Shown: one piece after another, positions 37,701-46,579 of the stretch | Layout of the letters: every line of letters begins with the position of its first letter | How positions within the stretch are numbered: position 1 is the first letter of the stretch | Source: Gordius sp. MW1 | Taxonomy: Eukaryota > Nematomorpha > Gordioida > Gordea > Gordiidae | Direction of reading: 5' to 3' | Assembly: GCA_964036665.1 (NCBI GenBank) | Contig: OZ038528.1 | Coordinates: 7,942,501-8,006,500 of the forward strand | Length of the DNA stretch: 64,000 nucleotides | The notes under the pieces: generated by a model | Databases searched by the model: none | What the model was told of the DNA's origin: nothing | Seen by the model: the letters and a program-made list of their open reading frames with translations, nothing else | Position numbers and translations under genes: made by a program

Positions 37701-38271
37701 AAATTAAAAACATGTGGTAATTACCAACTCGGATTTGGCTTACAATATTAAAATATATAATTATAGCAATAATACAATCTGTAGCACATGATATACAAAT
37801 ATACGTATTCACATATACGACACTTATAAGTGTTAATATATTACGTTTAAGGATTCCGGGCTTGTTAGTTTGGGTACTGTTTTGCAAAAGATAGGTTTTC
37901 CACGTTTGGCTGTACGAGCTATCAGAAAAGCTTTAGACATATCGCCCAAAGCAGTTATCATCCATTTCACCATGGCTAACATCCTTGCGGCCCAAGTACT
38001 TTCATCAACTTGTCAAACAGGACTACTAACTTTTTTCATACTTAATTTCAACTTTTAACTTATGTTCATTGTCTAGAATCTATATTTAATTAAAACCTTC
38101 TTTATGTTTATGCATTAGGGAGATTTTGATAATGCTATGCTGTTTTATGGTTCTACGTTGGCTTTGCAAGATTTTATGCCAGCGAAAGTTAAATTACAAA
38201 GTATCCTCTGTTTGCACAAAACACGCAGCTCTAGTTCACTTTTAAAGGACAGTGTGAAGGAAGAATTATAA
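13720..38271 (+). CDS. TTC17: TTC17, tetratricopeptide repeat protein 17, complete 20-exon gene
   Basis: TTC17 is a metazoan TPR protein linked to actin organisation and ciliogenesis (family knowledge). Exons are 13720-13815, 13972-14237, 14334-14442, 14811-14927, 15249-15358, 15806-15956, 18203-18342, 18727-18935, 19877-20004, 26398-26804, 28955-29192, 29335-29415, 29953-30180, 31528-31746, 31939-32184, 32397-32445, 32498-32642, 37056-37485, 37852-37995, 38119-38271. Phases agree throughout, giving 3666 nt and 1221 residues (human: 1141). The ATG follows an in-frame TAA. A hydrophobic signal-like start precedes the family motif HWIVTENGIQAQ|VDSACALKK. Three homologous TPR modules carry the hallmark YWR: WILYDMATFYWRIKG (about residue 200), WALYNMASLYWRTIG (about 690) and WISTTLAALYWRIKG (about 1090). 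PEDKG and VPSTWISLPSK match conserved human positions. Exon 10 (LIVNLNSMAEGD..., Ser/Gly/Lys rich) is lineage specific. Most of the 24.5 kb span is transposon-filled intron. The starts of exons 9 and 15 are the least certain. Confidence 0.93.
16665..17864. mobile_element. Foldback MITE in TTC17 intron 6
   Basis: The arms at about 16665-17125 and 17500-17864 are inverted copies. Both contain GGTGTAGGCCTCATTTATTA, TTTCTGAAAATTTTAGCC, a TTGGGCCAATACTT-type block and an AAAAAGTTTGGGAGCGGCTAC block. The right end finishes in TTTGTCATGGAATGTCCC, close to the terminal GGGACATTCCATGTCAAAT of the transposon at 32802. That makes this a non-autonomous relative. Its left extreme tip has diverged or been lost. 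It contributes about half of intron 6. Confidence 0.75.
20063..20227. mobile_element. hAT-like MITE, GGCGTAGCCAGG family (TTC17 intron 9)
   Basis: The left end reads CAAGGGCGTAGCCAGG and the right end reads CCTGGCTTTGCCCATG in inverted orientation. The inner part carries the AGAGGGGGG / GGGGGCAGCCGCC blocks seen in the sister copy at 40825-40995. The flanking octamers (ACTTCTAG and GCTACTAG) are only partly alike, so the target duplication has decayed or I have placed the ends slightly off. Confidence 0.65.
20311..23085 (-). mobile_element. gag/RT/RNase H retroelement, left arm of palindrome (fossil copy)
   Basis: A minus-strand copy of the element at 23187-25966. It carries a reverse transcriptase (PNGDAREITDLSH, VDFKAAFFTIPI, LPMGASFSP, NVYLDDLLIYS) and an RNase H segment (VYVDASGSHIGL, ETVAVL, IYTDSATAYYVL). 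The gag-like part nearer the palindrome centre opens with MVNTRSQDLHNS. The RT is closest in style to DIRS/tyrosine-recombinase type elements, but I find no integrase, recombinase or LTR. It is broken in a few places and very similar to its partner. Base composition (about 50% GC) is far above the surrounding DNA. It lies in TTC17 intron 9. Confidence 0.8.
23176..23209 (+). repeat. 34 bp direct repeat, first copy
   Basis: Begins CCTTTTTCGCCCACGAC and ends CCAAGCCTTTAT. It is identical to 25974-26007, so it brackets the right-hand retroelement. The inner 23 bp also occurs inverted at the inner end of the left arm (about 23063-23085). It may be the element's own terminal repeat rather than a host target duplication. 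Confidence 0.85.
23187..25966 (+). mobile_element. gag/RT/RNase H retroelement, right arm of palindrome (fossil copy)
   Basis: Parts in order: a gag-like region from 23237 (264 residues, Gln/Ala rich with a Pro-rich stretch after it), then RT and RNase H running to about 25888, where the segment NPADNPSR typical of the RNase H end is seen. Next is a short 3' region with TATATAAA at 25910-25917. The copy is flanked by a 34 bp direct repeat (23176-23209 and 25974-26007). It looks mostly whole with perhaps one or two breaks, and the near identity to the left arm indicates a young event. Family: unclassified RT-RNase H element, DIRS-like in RT style. The lack of a visible integrase or recombinase could be real or could reflect internal loss. 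Confidence 0.8.
25974..26007 (+). repeat. 34 bp direct repeat, second copy
   Basis: Identical to 23176-23209, located just outside the palindrome on the right. There is no counterpart outside the left arm, where host-like sequence (TTTAACAAAG) abuts the arm directly. The two outer ends are therefore not equivalent. Confidence 0.85.
27011..27250 (+). repeat. About 61 bp minisatellite with TTGCTATGCAA
   Basis: Four imperfect copies of a unit containing TTGCTATGCAATTTAACTAG, then TATATAATAAACATA, then AAAAGTTGTTTACTTTTAA. A further single copy sits at about 27478-27540, inside the neighbouring hairpin array. The start of the unit also appears at about 26826-26842. Confidence 0.8.
27245..28250. 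repeat. About 110-130 bp minisatellite with an internal hairpin in each unit
   Basis: Seven or more units, each with CTGGCTGCTGACCAATGG, an A-rich loop, TGACCATTGGCCAAAATG, a poly-T tract and GACTATTATGATTGTTC. Within each unit TGACCAATGG and CCATTGGCCA form a 9-10 bp stem around an A-rich loop of about 10 nt. Occurrences of GACCATTGGCC lie near 27361, 27648, 27779, 27908, 28017, 28126 and 28225. The later units are more diverged. Confidence 0.8.
30474..31215. mobile_element. About 740 bp foldback element in TTC17 intron 13
   Basis: Left and right halves are inverted copies with several matching blocks. From outside in: TTCTGAAGGAGAATTTTACG with AAATTCTCTTTCAGAAATA; AGGTGCAAAAAATGGC with GGCCATTTTTGCACCT; TGTATTCCC with GGGAATATA; and the inner TGAACCCCGTCCCCGCATTA with TAATGCGGGGAGGGGGTTCA. 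It has no coding capacity. A related single arm lies at 1845-1995. Ends are approximate and no target duplication was settled. Confidence 0.7.
33650..34594 (-). CDS. Transposase-like protein, C-terminal part (frame-shifted continuation)
   Basis: About 314 residues continuing the preceding ORF. HPFVVYFNEGATL is the expected follow-on of the upstream YHWTNAQAT segment. Key motifs are IYFSDGSAAQYKNKKNF, AEWHYFATSHGKSACDGAAG and TVKRLASKASLQRPYK. The aspartates in FSDG and CDG, together with that of DFSENY upstream, are my guess at a DDD/E-type catalytic set. The C-terminal 120 residues contain WWLALVIDKN, which may be a small accessory fold. The start at 34594 is only the first ATG of the frame, not a true start. 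Apart from the one frame change at the junction, the sequence looks well preserved. Confidence 0.7.
   Translation of the reverse strand: MDKCPSHLHPFVVYFNEGATLSCLTFIMISECLIHNTVSYYFFQKMLIKFLVQKLPFAPQKIIYFSDGSAAQYKNKKNFINLCHHQVDYGIQAEWHYFATSHGKSACDGAAGTVKRLASKASLQRPYKDQITKPIELYEWAKSNITGIEFGYMTNEEYKTEELSMLARFNKAKPILGTQKLHCVVPIDKFTILTKQYSNSIINKWELIQIIADEVDIKSLNGYVTCSFDSKWWLALVIDKNYEDEKIIVSLLHPCGPSNSFAFPNKCHKLSLNKLDILTIVSPLTTTGRTYTLSKREMLEATTQLIALSKIYFK
34558..35943 (-). CDS. Transposase-like protein, N-terminal and central part
   Basis: About 461 residues from the ATG at 35943 (MEAIKYRSRCCNPLG), chosen because the following Cys-rich module starts there; the open frame runs a little further upstream. 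The N-terminus has paired cysteines (RCCNPLG...ICTPCRK) that could form a DNA-binding zinc site. The central part has FYCSDEISRVMGGKKDF, IGISKFADLRPKYC, AGASGTHNVCVCQYHQN and CYLGECNYCPG, then IIINDFSENYNFIVQDASQ near the end. I recall this combination from anonymous repetitive proteins in invertebrate genomes. The candidate first catalytic aspartate is in NDFSENY. The frame ends 37 bases into the next ORF. The conserved sequence continues in the overlapping frame, so this copy carries a single frame change near 34580. Confidence 0.7.
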   Translation of the reverse strand: MEAIKYRSRCCNPLGIHGKKVKGIRKVSAWMNLNPDYKICTPCRKLLKARANHQPEQLSIMEPHSPEENIPMEHDSTRIEALNESIPLIGVSPIKIKRLQEKRYPQKKLANISNAIASTLNVDLDSEIADQDLEILKGMKENFSLLNKSDKYRLLTLLPDSWTAKKIKDYFSVTYYMAKLAKKLKKDKGILSTPNLKLGKTLSEGTVNFVKDFYCSDEISRVMGGKKDFVSMNVDGNKIHMQKRLVLFNINEIYINFKELNPNIKIGISKFADLRPKYCILAGASGTHNVCVCQYHQNVKLMIIGSNLESFTKGDKYPLTTYKDILAKIICNPPLPICYLGECNYCPGTGKIKDRILQIFELNDIEYITYKQWLTVDRTTIETIIKRTEEFLDIFSEKLEKLLYHSFIADQQSLYFKSVKMNLKPHEIIIINDFSENYNFIVQDASQSYHWTNAQATFTHL

Positions 38272-38332
38272 AGCGGTTGTCACATCATTCATCGAATCTC
38301 AATACATTGCAAAAGTTATTTTTCAATTCAAT

Positions 38333-38338
38333 AATAAA
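38333..38338 (+). promoter_or_regulatory. TTC17 poly(A) signal
   Basis: AATAAA 62 bases after the TTC17 stop codon (38269-38271), followed by a T-rich stretch at about 38350-38380. Position and context fit a normal 3' end. Confidence 0.6.
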
Positions 38339-39559
38339 ACTGGAATTTCTATTATAGAAGACGTTTATGTTATGTTTTGTATATCAAAGATATCTTTAAA
38401 AAGTGTTGGTCTTCTGGGCGAATTAAGGCTTCATAATTAGGGATGCTTTTATAAATATTTATTAAAATTAATTCAACTATTCGTGAAAGATAATTGCAGA
38501 TCAATAGGTAAGAGGCTAAGATATAAATTACTAAAATATTAGTTAGAGGTTGTTACAAAGGCTTAAACTATAAAATATTAAGTGTTTCCTTCTATTTAAG
38601 AAAAAAAAACATTAGAATCAGCGCACACAGCTTAAAAATTGATTTTTTGGTGGACTTCAAGAAATTAATTATTAAAACACCTTAGTAAGGACATAATTAA
38701 TTTATCTTAAAAGCATTGATATTATGGAAAATAATGATATGTAACTTAGTCTTTTGGACCTTCAGCGGCTACGCCTCTGGACCCCTTACTCGGGCCTCCG
38801 ACCCTCGCTTGGAGATTCGCCTATGGATCTTGTCTGGTTTTTTAGCCTTAAAAATAAGCTTTTTTATACTAGGTAAGGTAGGAAAGTAGTATTCATTTGC
38901 CAGTTAATTCTGTAAAAGTGTTATTCTCCATTAACTAACACAAACTACATGAAAGTTATTTTTTAAAATACTACAAGCGCTTAACCCATAAAATATAGCT
39001 TTCAAGAACTATACCGCATTAATACTTTTCATTTACCCAGTGCCAGCTCCCTAACATATTCCAGAATCATTGATTTTTAATACCTTATCATGGAACGTAG
39101 GGTTAAGTTACTGTCTAATAAATAAACTAAACCTATTTTACTTATTATTTATTATCAATCCTTTATGCTTAAAATTAAATTTAACAAATATTAGGGTTCG
39201 ATATTAAGTAGCAAATATATTATTTATTAATAATCTTTTATGTAAAATTAAAAATAACAAATTAACTTTACCATGTGTAAATTCTATCTTTACATATTTT
39301 AGTGTTTATCAAATTAAATATTAACCTCAGACTTTTAGATGTCTGCTTACGTTGTTATATTTATAAAACATTCTACACCGGTTATTATTCTTTTAACACG
39401 AAATAAAAAAAATAATGCATTTTATTAAATACATGATTACAATTTAGAGTGATATTACTACATATTTTGATTATAACATGAGTTGAAGAGTCTGGGTTTG
39501 GCATTTATACCGTCTTCAAGCCTAAATTGATAGCGTTATTTAATAATCAAACAACCATT
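38339..39559. other. Intergenic, TTC17 to the small minus-strand gene
   Basis: AT-rich. A slightly GC-richer patch at about 38757-38850 (AGCGGCTACGCC, GGGCCTCCGACCC) has no reading frame I can support. TTTATT at about 39421-39426 reads AATAAA on the minus strand and could be the poly(A) signal of the gene at 39560-39851. Converging transcription from TTC17 is therefore likely. Confidence 0.4.
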
Positions 39560-39851
39560 TTAATTAAATTTTTTTTTATTTACTGTTTGCTTGGTAGATA
39601 CCCTGGCAACAGCCTCTTTAATAATGCGATCCACTATAAGTTCACATTCCTTTCTTTCTAGGTCCGACAATTTTCTGGTCTCTTTGGGTTGATCCGTTAT
39701 TACAGTGTCCATTTTTATCGATATTGCTTCAGGATGAGTTGCCATTTTTGTGGACTATGAATTATTAAAAAGTACGTTTAAGTTTGCACGTAAGGTTTAT
39801 TAGTATTACCTCGTCTTCGTGCAATTTCTTGCAACAATTGCAATTTCCCAT
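39560..39851 (-). CDS. Small acylated protein with an AKAP-like helix, two exons, 78 residues
   Basis: Exon 1 (39851 down to 39810) encodes MGNCNCCKKLHEDE and ends at a GTAATA donor. Exon 2 (39754 down to 39560) starts after ATTCATAG and ends in TAA; the intron is 55 nt and phase 0. An in-frame TAA lies eight codons upstream of the ATG, which supports the start. MGNxxC fits N-myristoylation at Gly2, and Cys4, Cys6 and Cys7 could be palmitoylated, so a membrane location is likely. Near the C-terminus, ELIVDRIIKEAVARV is an amphipathic helix that aligns without gaps to the PKA-RII binding helices of A-kinase anchoring proteins (pattern LxxxIVxxAIxxA). Length and layout recall small membrane AKAPs such as smAKAP and the short AKAP7 forms, but the rest shows no similarity I can see. 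It may instead be an unrelated acylated peptide. Confidence 0.55.
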
Positions 39852-40824
39852 ACTTATTAATAGATGGAGAAATTAGGGAAACCATCCGTGTGAACTAAAT
39901 AAATTATGAAAGGTATTGTACAATTTATTATGGTGGAATATGTTTTGTATAAATTATTTTATTAATTATAAGTCGGACCTTTTGTAATGTAAACACTAAG
40001 CTCTATAGATCAGACAATTATTATTGTGATTATTAGAAGAACATAAAATTTGCTATGCTTTATTTAAGCTTAACTTATTTATTATTTGCTATAAAATTTA
40101 TGTTATGTTAAATCTTATATTTAATGGAAAAAAAACATGATAATATTTTTAACCTTATTATGCCTTTAAATATAATAGTTAAGATAATGCATCTATTTAC
40201 CCGATTAAGTGTTTATTTCTCATACAATATATAAAATGCCAAACTAAACACTGCTGCGCCCCTGCCTTTTTGATCATTTTGGGAATTGTTTTAAACAGTT
40301 TATATCTATATTTTCGCCTAAACCAAAACTTCTTAGTTTTCACAACAACTCTTGTGCGTAATTGATCCTTACCCCTTTAATTTTTATCAACCAAAGTAAT
40401 TATTATCCCTTTTCATGATTGCTATTTACGTTAAGTTCGATTAGTTTTGCCATGTTTTTGACAAGCATTTTGTTTACCCCCCTTAAAATTAAAAAATATT
40501 ATATATAGCAAATTAACTCATTATTTCAAGTTGTATGGTAATAAATCGTCATGAAATCAAAAGGGCAAAGGATATTTCGGAAAGAGGGGTGAGTTTAGCT
40601 ACCCCTTGTGCTTAATCAATGGATGGTATTAATTAAATTCATTTTTTCATAAACGATATTATAAACTGCATAATATTTGCTTAAAATATAGTTGAAATTT
40701 GAAATATTTGATTGTTATGTAAATTTCAAAATAAAAGATTCATGATACAAATACACAACACTACCTTACATCCATTTTGGTTGCTCTAAAATAACTCGAC
40801 GGTTTTAAGATTTTTATAAATTTG
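39852..40824. other. AT-rich intergenic sequence, nothing recognised
   Basis: No exon, repeat family or RNA gene could be supported. The proximal part should hold the promoter of the small minus-strand gene. Confidence 0.4.
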
Positions 40825-40995
40825 CATGGGCGTAGCCAGGTTTTGGATTAGGGTGGGTCAAAACTTTTAAAAGTTCAATTAGAGGGGGGGGGGGGTAAAA
40901 CATAACATTTTTTAATTTTTCAAAATTTTTGCATTGAAATTTTTTTTTCTCGTAAATTAGGGAGGGGGGCAGCCGCCCCCCTGGCTACGCCAATG
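40825..40995. mobile_element. 171 bp hAT-like MITE with 8 bp duplication
   Basis: The ends are CATGGGCGTAGCCAGG and CCTGGCTACGCCAATG (inverted). They are flanked by a perfect 8 bp direct repeat TAAATTTG at 40817-40824 and 40996-41003. The interior is a G-run (AGAGGGGGGG) and T-rich sequence ending AGGGGGGCAGCCGCC. An 8 bp duplication is the hallmark of hAT elements. The same family occurs at 20063-20227 and, as partial copies, near 53429-53517. Confidence 0.85.
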
Positions 40996-42959
40996 TAAAT
41001 TTGTATAAAAATATTTTTATAATACTTTTAACCTTTAAAATATTAATCATTTTTACTCACACCATTAAGTATCCGAATGCTAATAAAGTTGTAAACAAAA
41101 TTAAATTTAAAACATTAATAAATCAATTAAAAACAGAATGTTCTACTGCATAAGGCTTCTTTTTAAATTAGGTTGATTTTAAACAAAGCGAATTATGTTG
41201 GAGATATATCAAGCTAATTTTTGTTGGTATTTTTAAATTATATTTTTTTGATAATTCTACACATTATGCTTAATAAACTTAGATTCAATATAAACTTTTT
41301 TTTGGCTGATTTTTGAAAAAATGTCTCAGGAGGCACTTTAAATTTATAATAAATAAAGAAAACTTTTACTTGATTCAAAATCATTAAAATTTAAGTAAAA
41401 TTTATAGCAAAAAATAACTAAAATCATAAGAACTTTTACTTTGTAAATAATAATATTTTCTTTTCCAATATGGAGTTTTTAATTAGGGGTTGGACCAATT
41501 ACGCACGTGAAAAACTTTGTTTGGTTCTGCTATTTTCATATTTTTAAACGCAATTTTTTGATTGTAAATATTATTTAAAGTACACCGAATGGTGTATAAA
41601 ATGAATTTTTGTGCCACGTTTGGTTCAGGATGCTAATAAAACTGTTGGAGGAATCAGAATTTTTTCAGGGGTTTGTCCCGAACCGGGTAAAACCCAATGT
41701 TTTACAGAACCTGAACCCAAACCCGAACCCATTTTTAAAAATACCCTTAAAACCCGAACCCGATGAATACAAAAAAGGGTTCGGGTTCGGGTTTTTAATT
41801 CAAAAATATATTGTGGAATTGAATATCTCAGTTTTCTCTATCATGACAATGTAACTAAAACCATACGATTGTAATTTCAATATTTATATGTTTCCGGCAT
41901 TTTTCATTCATTAATCAATACAAATTATCTCAATAATTATTTGTAAGTATTATATATATAATTAATATATATATTAGTTATGGTATGGTTTTTAATTATA
42001 ATAACAGTTTTTAAAAAGTTAATAATAACTCCATAAAAATTTGTAAATATTAAATTAAATCTACATATAATGATAAGTCTTTTTCTATATATTATATTTA
42101 AACTATAATTTATATATTAATTGTAAAATAACTTAAATATATGAACTTTAACATTTAATATAAAGAAATATCAGATGTTTTATTATATTTTAAATTTTTT
42201 TCTCACTTGTTTGTAAAATTTACTGAGGTCTAATTATTATACAATGTTTAAATAAGAATAGGACATATATTTTATTATTCTCTTTTAGAGTCTAAAAAAA
42301 ATTTGAGAGTGAGAGTCCCAATCGGGATATCCCCCTTACTCTTGTTTTATTTTATATTCCAATACAATTTGTAAACATATCATTATTATAAAGTACTATC
42401 TGACCCGGCAAACGTTTTGCCATTTACCCGGGTGTATTAGCAGAATATATATCAACTTATAGATAAATTTTAATAGATAAGAATATATCGAATATAATTG
42501 GTAAGTGTTTATTATGCAAAGATTTTTAAACAAATAGTTGAAGAGTGTCCGGCCCAGGCCCACCCAAGAGAGAAAACCTGGCCCCATGCCCCCCCCCCCA
42601 AGAGAAAAATCTTTGGCCCCCTGGCCCTTCAAGCAATTTTTTTTAATTTTTTGTAATTAAGAAACAATATCATAATTAAATTATTTGTTTCTGAATAAAA
42701 CTTTTAATTCTGAACTTCATAATGTCCGAAGAACTGAGATACATCAACATTTATTGGCACTTTGTTAAAATTATTTTAATTTTTCTCCTTATTTAACGTG
42801 CAAAAAATGACAAAATTAGATTTTTTAATTTATTTAGCCACGCAGGAGGGGACACGACCGTCCTTAATAATAATAATTGACGTGAAAAATAAGCAAAAAA
42901 ATGACTTTGATACTCAATGTTCCAAATCGTAAAAACAGCACATGCCTACTTATCACTCT
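40996..42959. other. AT-rich intergenic sequence with a GGGTTCGGG foldback
   Basis: Between 41640 and 41800 alternating AACCCGAACCC and GGGTTCGGGTTCGGG tracts can fold on each other. The rest, including 42541-42630 with C-rich runs, contains no supported gene. The apparent short frames here are compositional. Confidence 0.4.
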
Positions 42960-43196
42960 ACAAACGATAGATACGTAGGGTGCGTTTGATTGACATTCGA
43001 TTAAACGTCAAAACGTATAAAACTTGACCCCTCAAAAACTACTGGACCGATTTGGCTCGAACAAATCTTAAAACACGCTCCGGAGTGTCAGGAATAAACT
43101 TTGAAAATTTGAGCCAAATCGGTCTGGTAGTTTTCCAAAATTAGTGGCGGCATACACACATATATACACACATAGTTTCATTTTTATATATTAGAT
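42960..43196 (+). repeat. 3' tail of an interspersed repeat (SINE/RTE-like)
   Basis: Contains two inverted blocks, CTACTGGACCGATTTGGCTC and GAGCCAAATCGGTCTGGTAG, followed by GCATACACACATATATACAC and a tail TAGTTTCATTTTTATATATTAGAT. Such tails are widespread at the 3' ends of RTE LINEs and their SINEs. It has no coding part, and the left limit is approximate. Confidence 0.45.
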
Positions 43197-43302
43197 TAAC
43201 GCGAGAAATTTTCCACTGACGAGCGGCAGAGGTTAGTTAAGCGAGTGGGAAACAATAAAAGATCGTAAAGGAGGGGGGGGGGGGTGAGTTATAGTAAGAT
43301 TC

Positions 43303-43875
43303 TTAAGAACTTCTACGGTCTTTGGGTTTGGCACATCCGTTGCTGTTCTGGGAGTGGAAATTATTCGAGCGTGACCAATGGACTATCCTTGCTAGTTGGG
43401 AGTCGTCAAAGAAAGCCTCTCTTGACGGTGCGTCTGCGGGGTTGCTGCCGGATGGGACCCATTCGAGGTTTTGTTTGATTTTGATCATGTGATCAAGCCC
43501 TAGTCTATTACAGATCTTGGTAAATGCCAACTCCAGGTGCGGGGCGGGGCGTGTGCACTTCCCTTTTTTACGATGTAAAAGGCTGTTTTCGAGTCTGTAA
43601 TTTTTTTGGGGTTAAGATTAGGGGTATCGATTTGAGCTTTCATGTAGGCCAGGGGAATAGCTACTAGTTCCAGTAAGTTGATGGTAGGTATCAAGTCGTG
43701 GCAGTTGAAGATGGCTAGCGCATACCCATTGGAAATGGAGAGGACTTGTTCTCGATAAAAAAGACCAATGTGTGACGTAGAGGCATCTCCAGCTGCGAAT
43801 CCGTTGGTGTCGTACCTCATTTTGAAGGGGGAGGAAAGGTGTGCCTGCAGCATTAGGATCTTCCGTATGAGCCAT
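43303..43875 (-). mobile_element. RNase H fragment of a second DIRS-style retroelement (fossil)
   Basis: The minus strand encodes AGDASTSHIGLF, NLLELVAIPLAYM and ITDSKTAFYIVKKG, and further on LEWVPSGSNPADAPSR. These are the Asp-Glu-Asp RNase H landmarks and the same NPAD.PSR ending seen in the palindrome element, but the sequence is clearly a different, older family. The fragment is broken in several places and lacks a complete RT. A G-run at about 43269-43283 flanks it. Confidence 0.65.
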
Positions 43876-46579
43876 GTATGATCGAATTCGATGGGATCGT
43901 CTGATAGGAATGCATTGTAGGCCGGTGAGACGAACTTAGATTATCCCGTAAGCATATAAGTGTAGTTGGTAAGAATTCCTAAACAGGTTTGCGTAACTAA
44001 TGGGTGAGGCTTTCCTAATAGCAGGTATCATGTAAATACTTTCTTATAAAAACAAACCTTTTCATGCCACCTATTAGAAAGGAAAGTAATATAAAAAATG
44101 ATTATTCTGTGCGGTTGGTATTTGAAGAAATTTACTACGGTAGAGTTTTTGATATTTAGAATTGACAATTAGGTTGACTCCTGGTATTTTATATAAACAA
44201 ATAGTCTGAAAAAACAATACATGTTCATTAAGGAGAAATATTTAATATAAAATAGAATTTTTGCGGAAAGGCATTGTAATGAAACGATAGTTGAAAAACG
44301 CTAAGGTCGAACAGGATGGCACATGGCTTTATCGGCTACAATCGATTAGCGAGGTATTTTTCGGCCGTTTACATCACACTCCCATAGATAGGTTGTTACA
44401 AATGGCTCAGATAAACACGACATCACCCGACGAGGCAAATTAAAAAATGGGTGATGCCGGTATGGGACTGTTATTATTTAAGAAAGGAAAAGTGGCTAGA
44501 GGCCACAATCCTAATGGGTTTAAAAATATACGAGAAATAAGTACTAGCTTCTCCAGGTCGACATAGTCACGCTGAACAATTACACTCTAGAATCATATAA
44601 TACGTGACTGATCGAGTCGTGGTCGAAGTTCACGAACTCACCGGAAATCTGCAACCGACCATGTTCGAGATAAGCGAAAGAAAGCCTGGTCGTAAAACTC
44701 CTCACGGGAGGCATCCAATCGAATGGATGTCAAGAGGCGACTCTGCTTAATGTGGGTAGGCATGGCGTTTATCCGGACAAGGAAGCCCGAATCAGCTAAT
44801 TAGCTATAAACCTTAAGATGGGAGTCCCTAAGTTGAAATTACAAGATTATTAATTATATTTATTTCAAACTATGAAAGCGGTTAATATATTTAAAGAAGA
44901 ATAAACTATGGCAAAAAACTCTCTTTTGGATAAATTGCATGTGACCTTTATTCTCGATGAAATTGATCCATTTAAAATAACACATTGATCCATGTTTGAA
45001 TAAAATATTGATTACCAGTTTGTATTTATATTTTAAATATTTTAATGTTTTACTAGAACATTTTTTGACAATATGAATATATAAATCCATAAAAATATTA
45101 TTTAAGTGGGTAGCCCTTTAAAATTAAAAAAATTTACGAATCGTCTAAAAAATGGGTATACATTACAAAATTGTCAATAAAAATTAGAATGAACTATTTT
45201 CAAATGTTATTATACTCATCTAGTGAAGGTTTTATTCTAGCCTTTATGAAATTAACAATTTTTTTGATTAAAATACCATTCTATAATTTAAATTTGGCAA
45301 AGCTTCATTTTTTTTAGAGTTTGTTGGTCTAATTAAAAAACTTAAAAATAAAATGACAAACTCGACAAAAAATAGAAGAATTGAAAACACAGAGGAAGGG
45401 GTATGTTTCATGTGAAGCAACGAAAGGGAAAGAGCGATCCCTTTTAAAATCTATGATTAATCCCCCTTTTTCCCCTTTAGTATGCGGGAAAAAGTGTAGA
45501 AGTGCAAAAGTAGAGAATAATCCCGAAGGAAAATGTAAAAAATTTGATAGCGAGAAAGTTAAGGGGTATTAGGTACAACCACTCTTATCTAAGTTGTTCA
45601 CTTCTTTTCCAGTTGAAATAAACTCTATATTTGACGAAAATTCCAATATAGTATACTTTTTACTCCAACATTTGTATAATTATGTATACTATTAATTTTA
45701 TAAGTTATTTTCGAATCAAGTATTATTGTGGCATATGGTGATTGTTATTTGTTTTCTTAGTTTATTTTTATCTAGGTTAAATTACACTCATGCCTGTTCT
45801 AACTTGATCTTGTAAAATTCTATTTTGGTATTTATTCCTAAATCTACTACATCGAGAACACACATGTTTAATCAATCAAAAAGATATGTTACGTTTCCAG
45901 CACTATACGTTATTTATATAAAAATACCCTTTTGCCACAATTATCAAGCAAATATTAAAGGCGACGAACGTTTAATCTCGTAAATATTTTAAATATGTGA
46001 AGTCTCTCAAATCTCCATTTGTTACTGTTTTTGTTTGTCCATTTTCTATTCTCACGTCTTTATCTTTATTGGCCTTTTAGCTCTTTTTATAACCCATTTG
46101 TTATTCCTAATCCTATATCATTGCGTTTTTTTTGTCCCTCGTCTACCTTTTTCTTTTTACCATCTGTCGTGAAACATCTATTGGATAAGTACGAATTATT
46201 CTAAGATAAAATTTATTTCAACTTCCAATATAAAATAATTTCAACTGAAAATTCATTACAACATCCCGTATTTAAAGTAGTAACAATAATGATATATCAA
46301 CAGTTATTTACATAACAATGAGATCATGGGTGAGGTAATAAGATTAGGCGTAAATCAAGATGGCGAACAAAAAATAATAATAAACAGCGAAAATAACAAT
46401 AAACTAACAAATAGCGAAAATAACAATCATCGTGATTCCAAAATCTATTAATAATTGCGTGGCCTTGAACAGCCAAACGAGATCCATAAAATCCAAGGGT
46501 AATTTTAATTATACAAATCAAAAATGGCAAATCATTACCACGGTAATAAAAATTACTAGAAATGGCCTAATGCCACACC
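43876..46579. other. Degenerate repeat-rich stretch without a supported gene
   Basis: At about 44303-44440 the plus strand reads KVEQDGTWLYRLQSI, resembling the DGTWLYRL segment of the Ty3 integrase end seen at 57.5 kb. Parts of this stretch are thus probably fossil LTR-element sequence. From 44.8 to 46.5 kb I see AT-rich sequence. A short frame at 45381-45572 has no homology or splice context that convinces me. Confidence 0.35.

Noticed and set aside
45381-45572. 63-codon Lys/Cys-containing frame, possibly with an upstream short exon at about 45352-45401
   Set aside because: No homology, no convincing splice pair and AT-rich lysine-heavy composition typical of random frames here.
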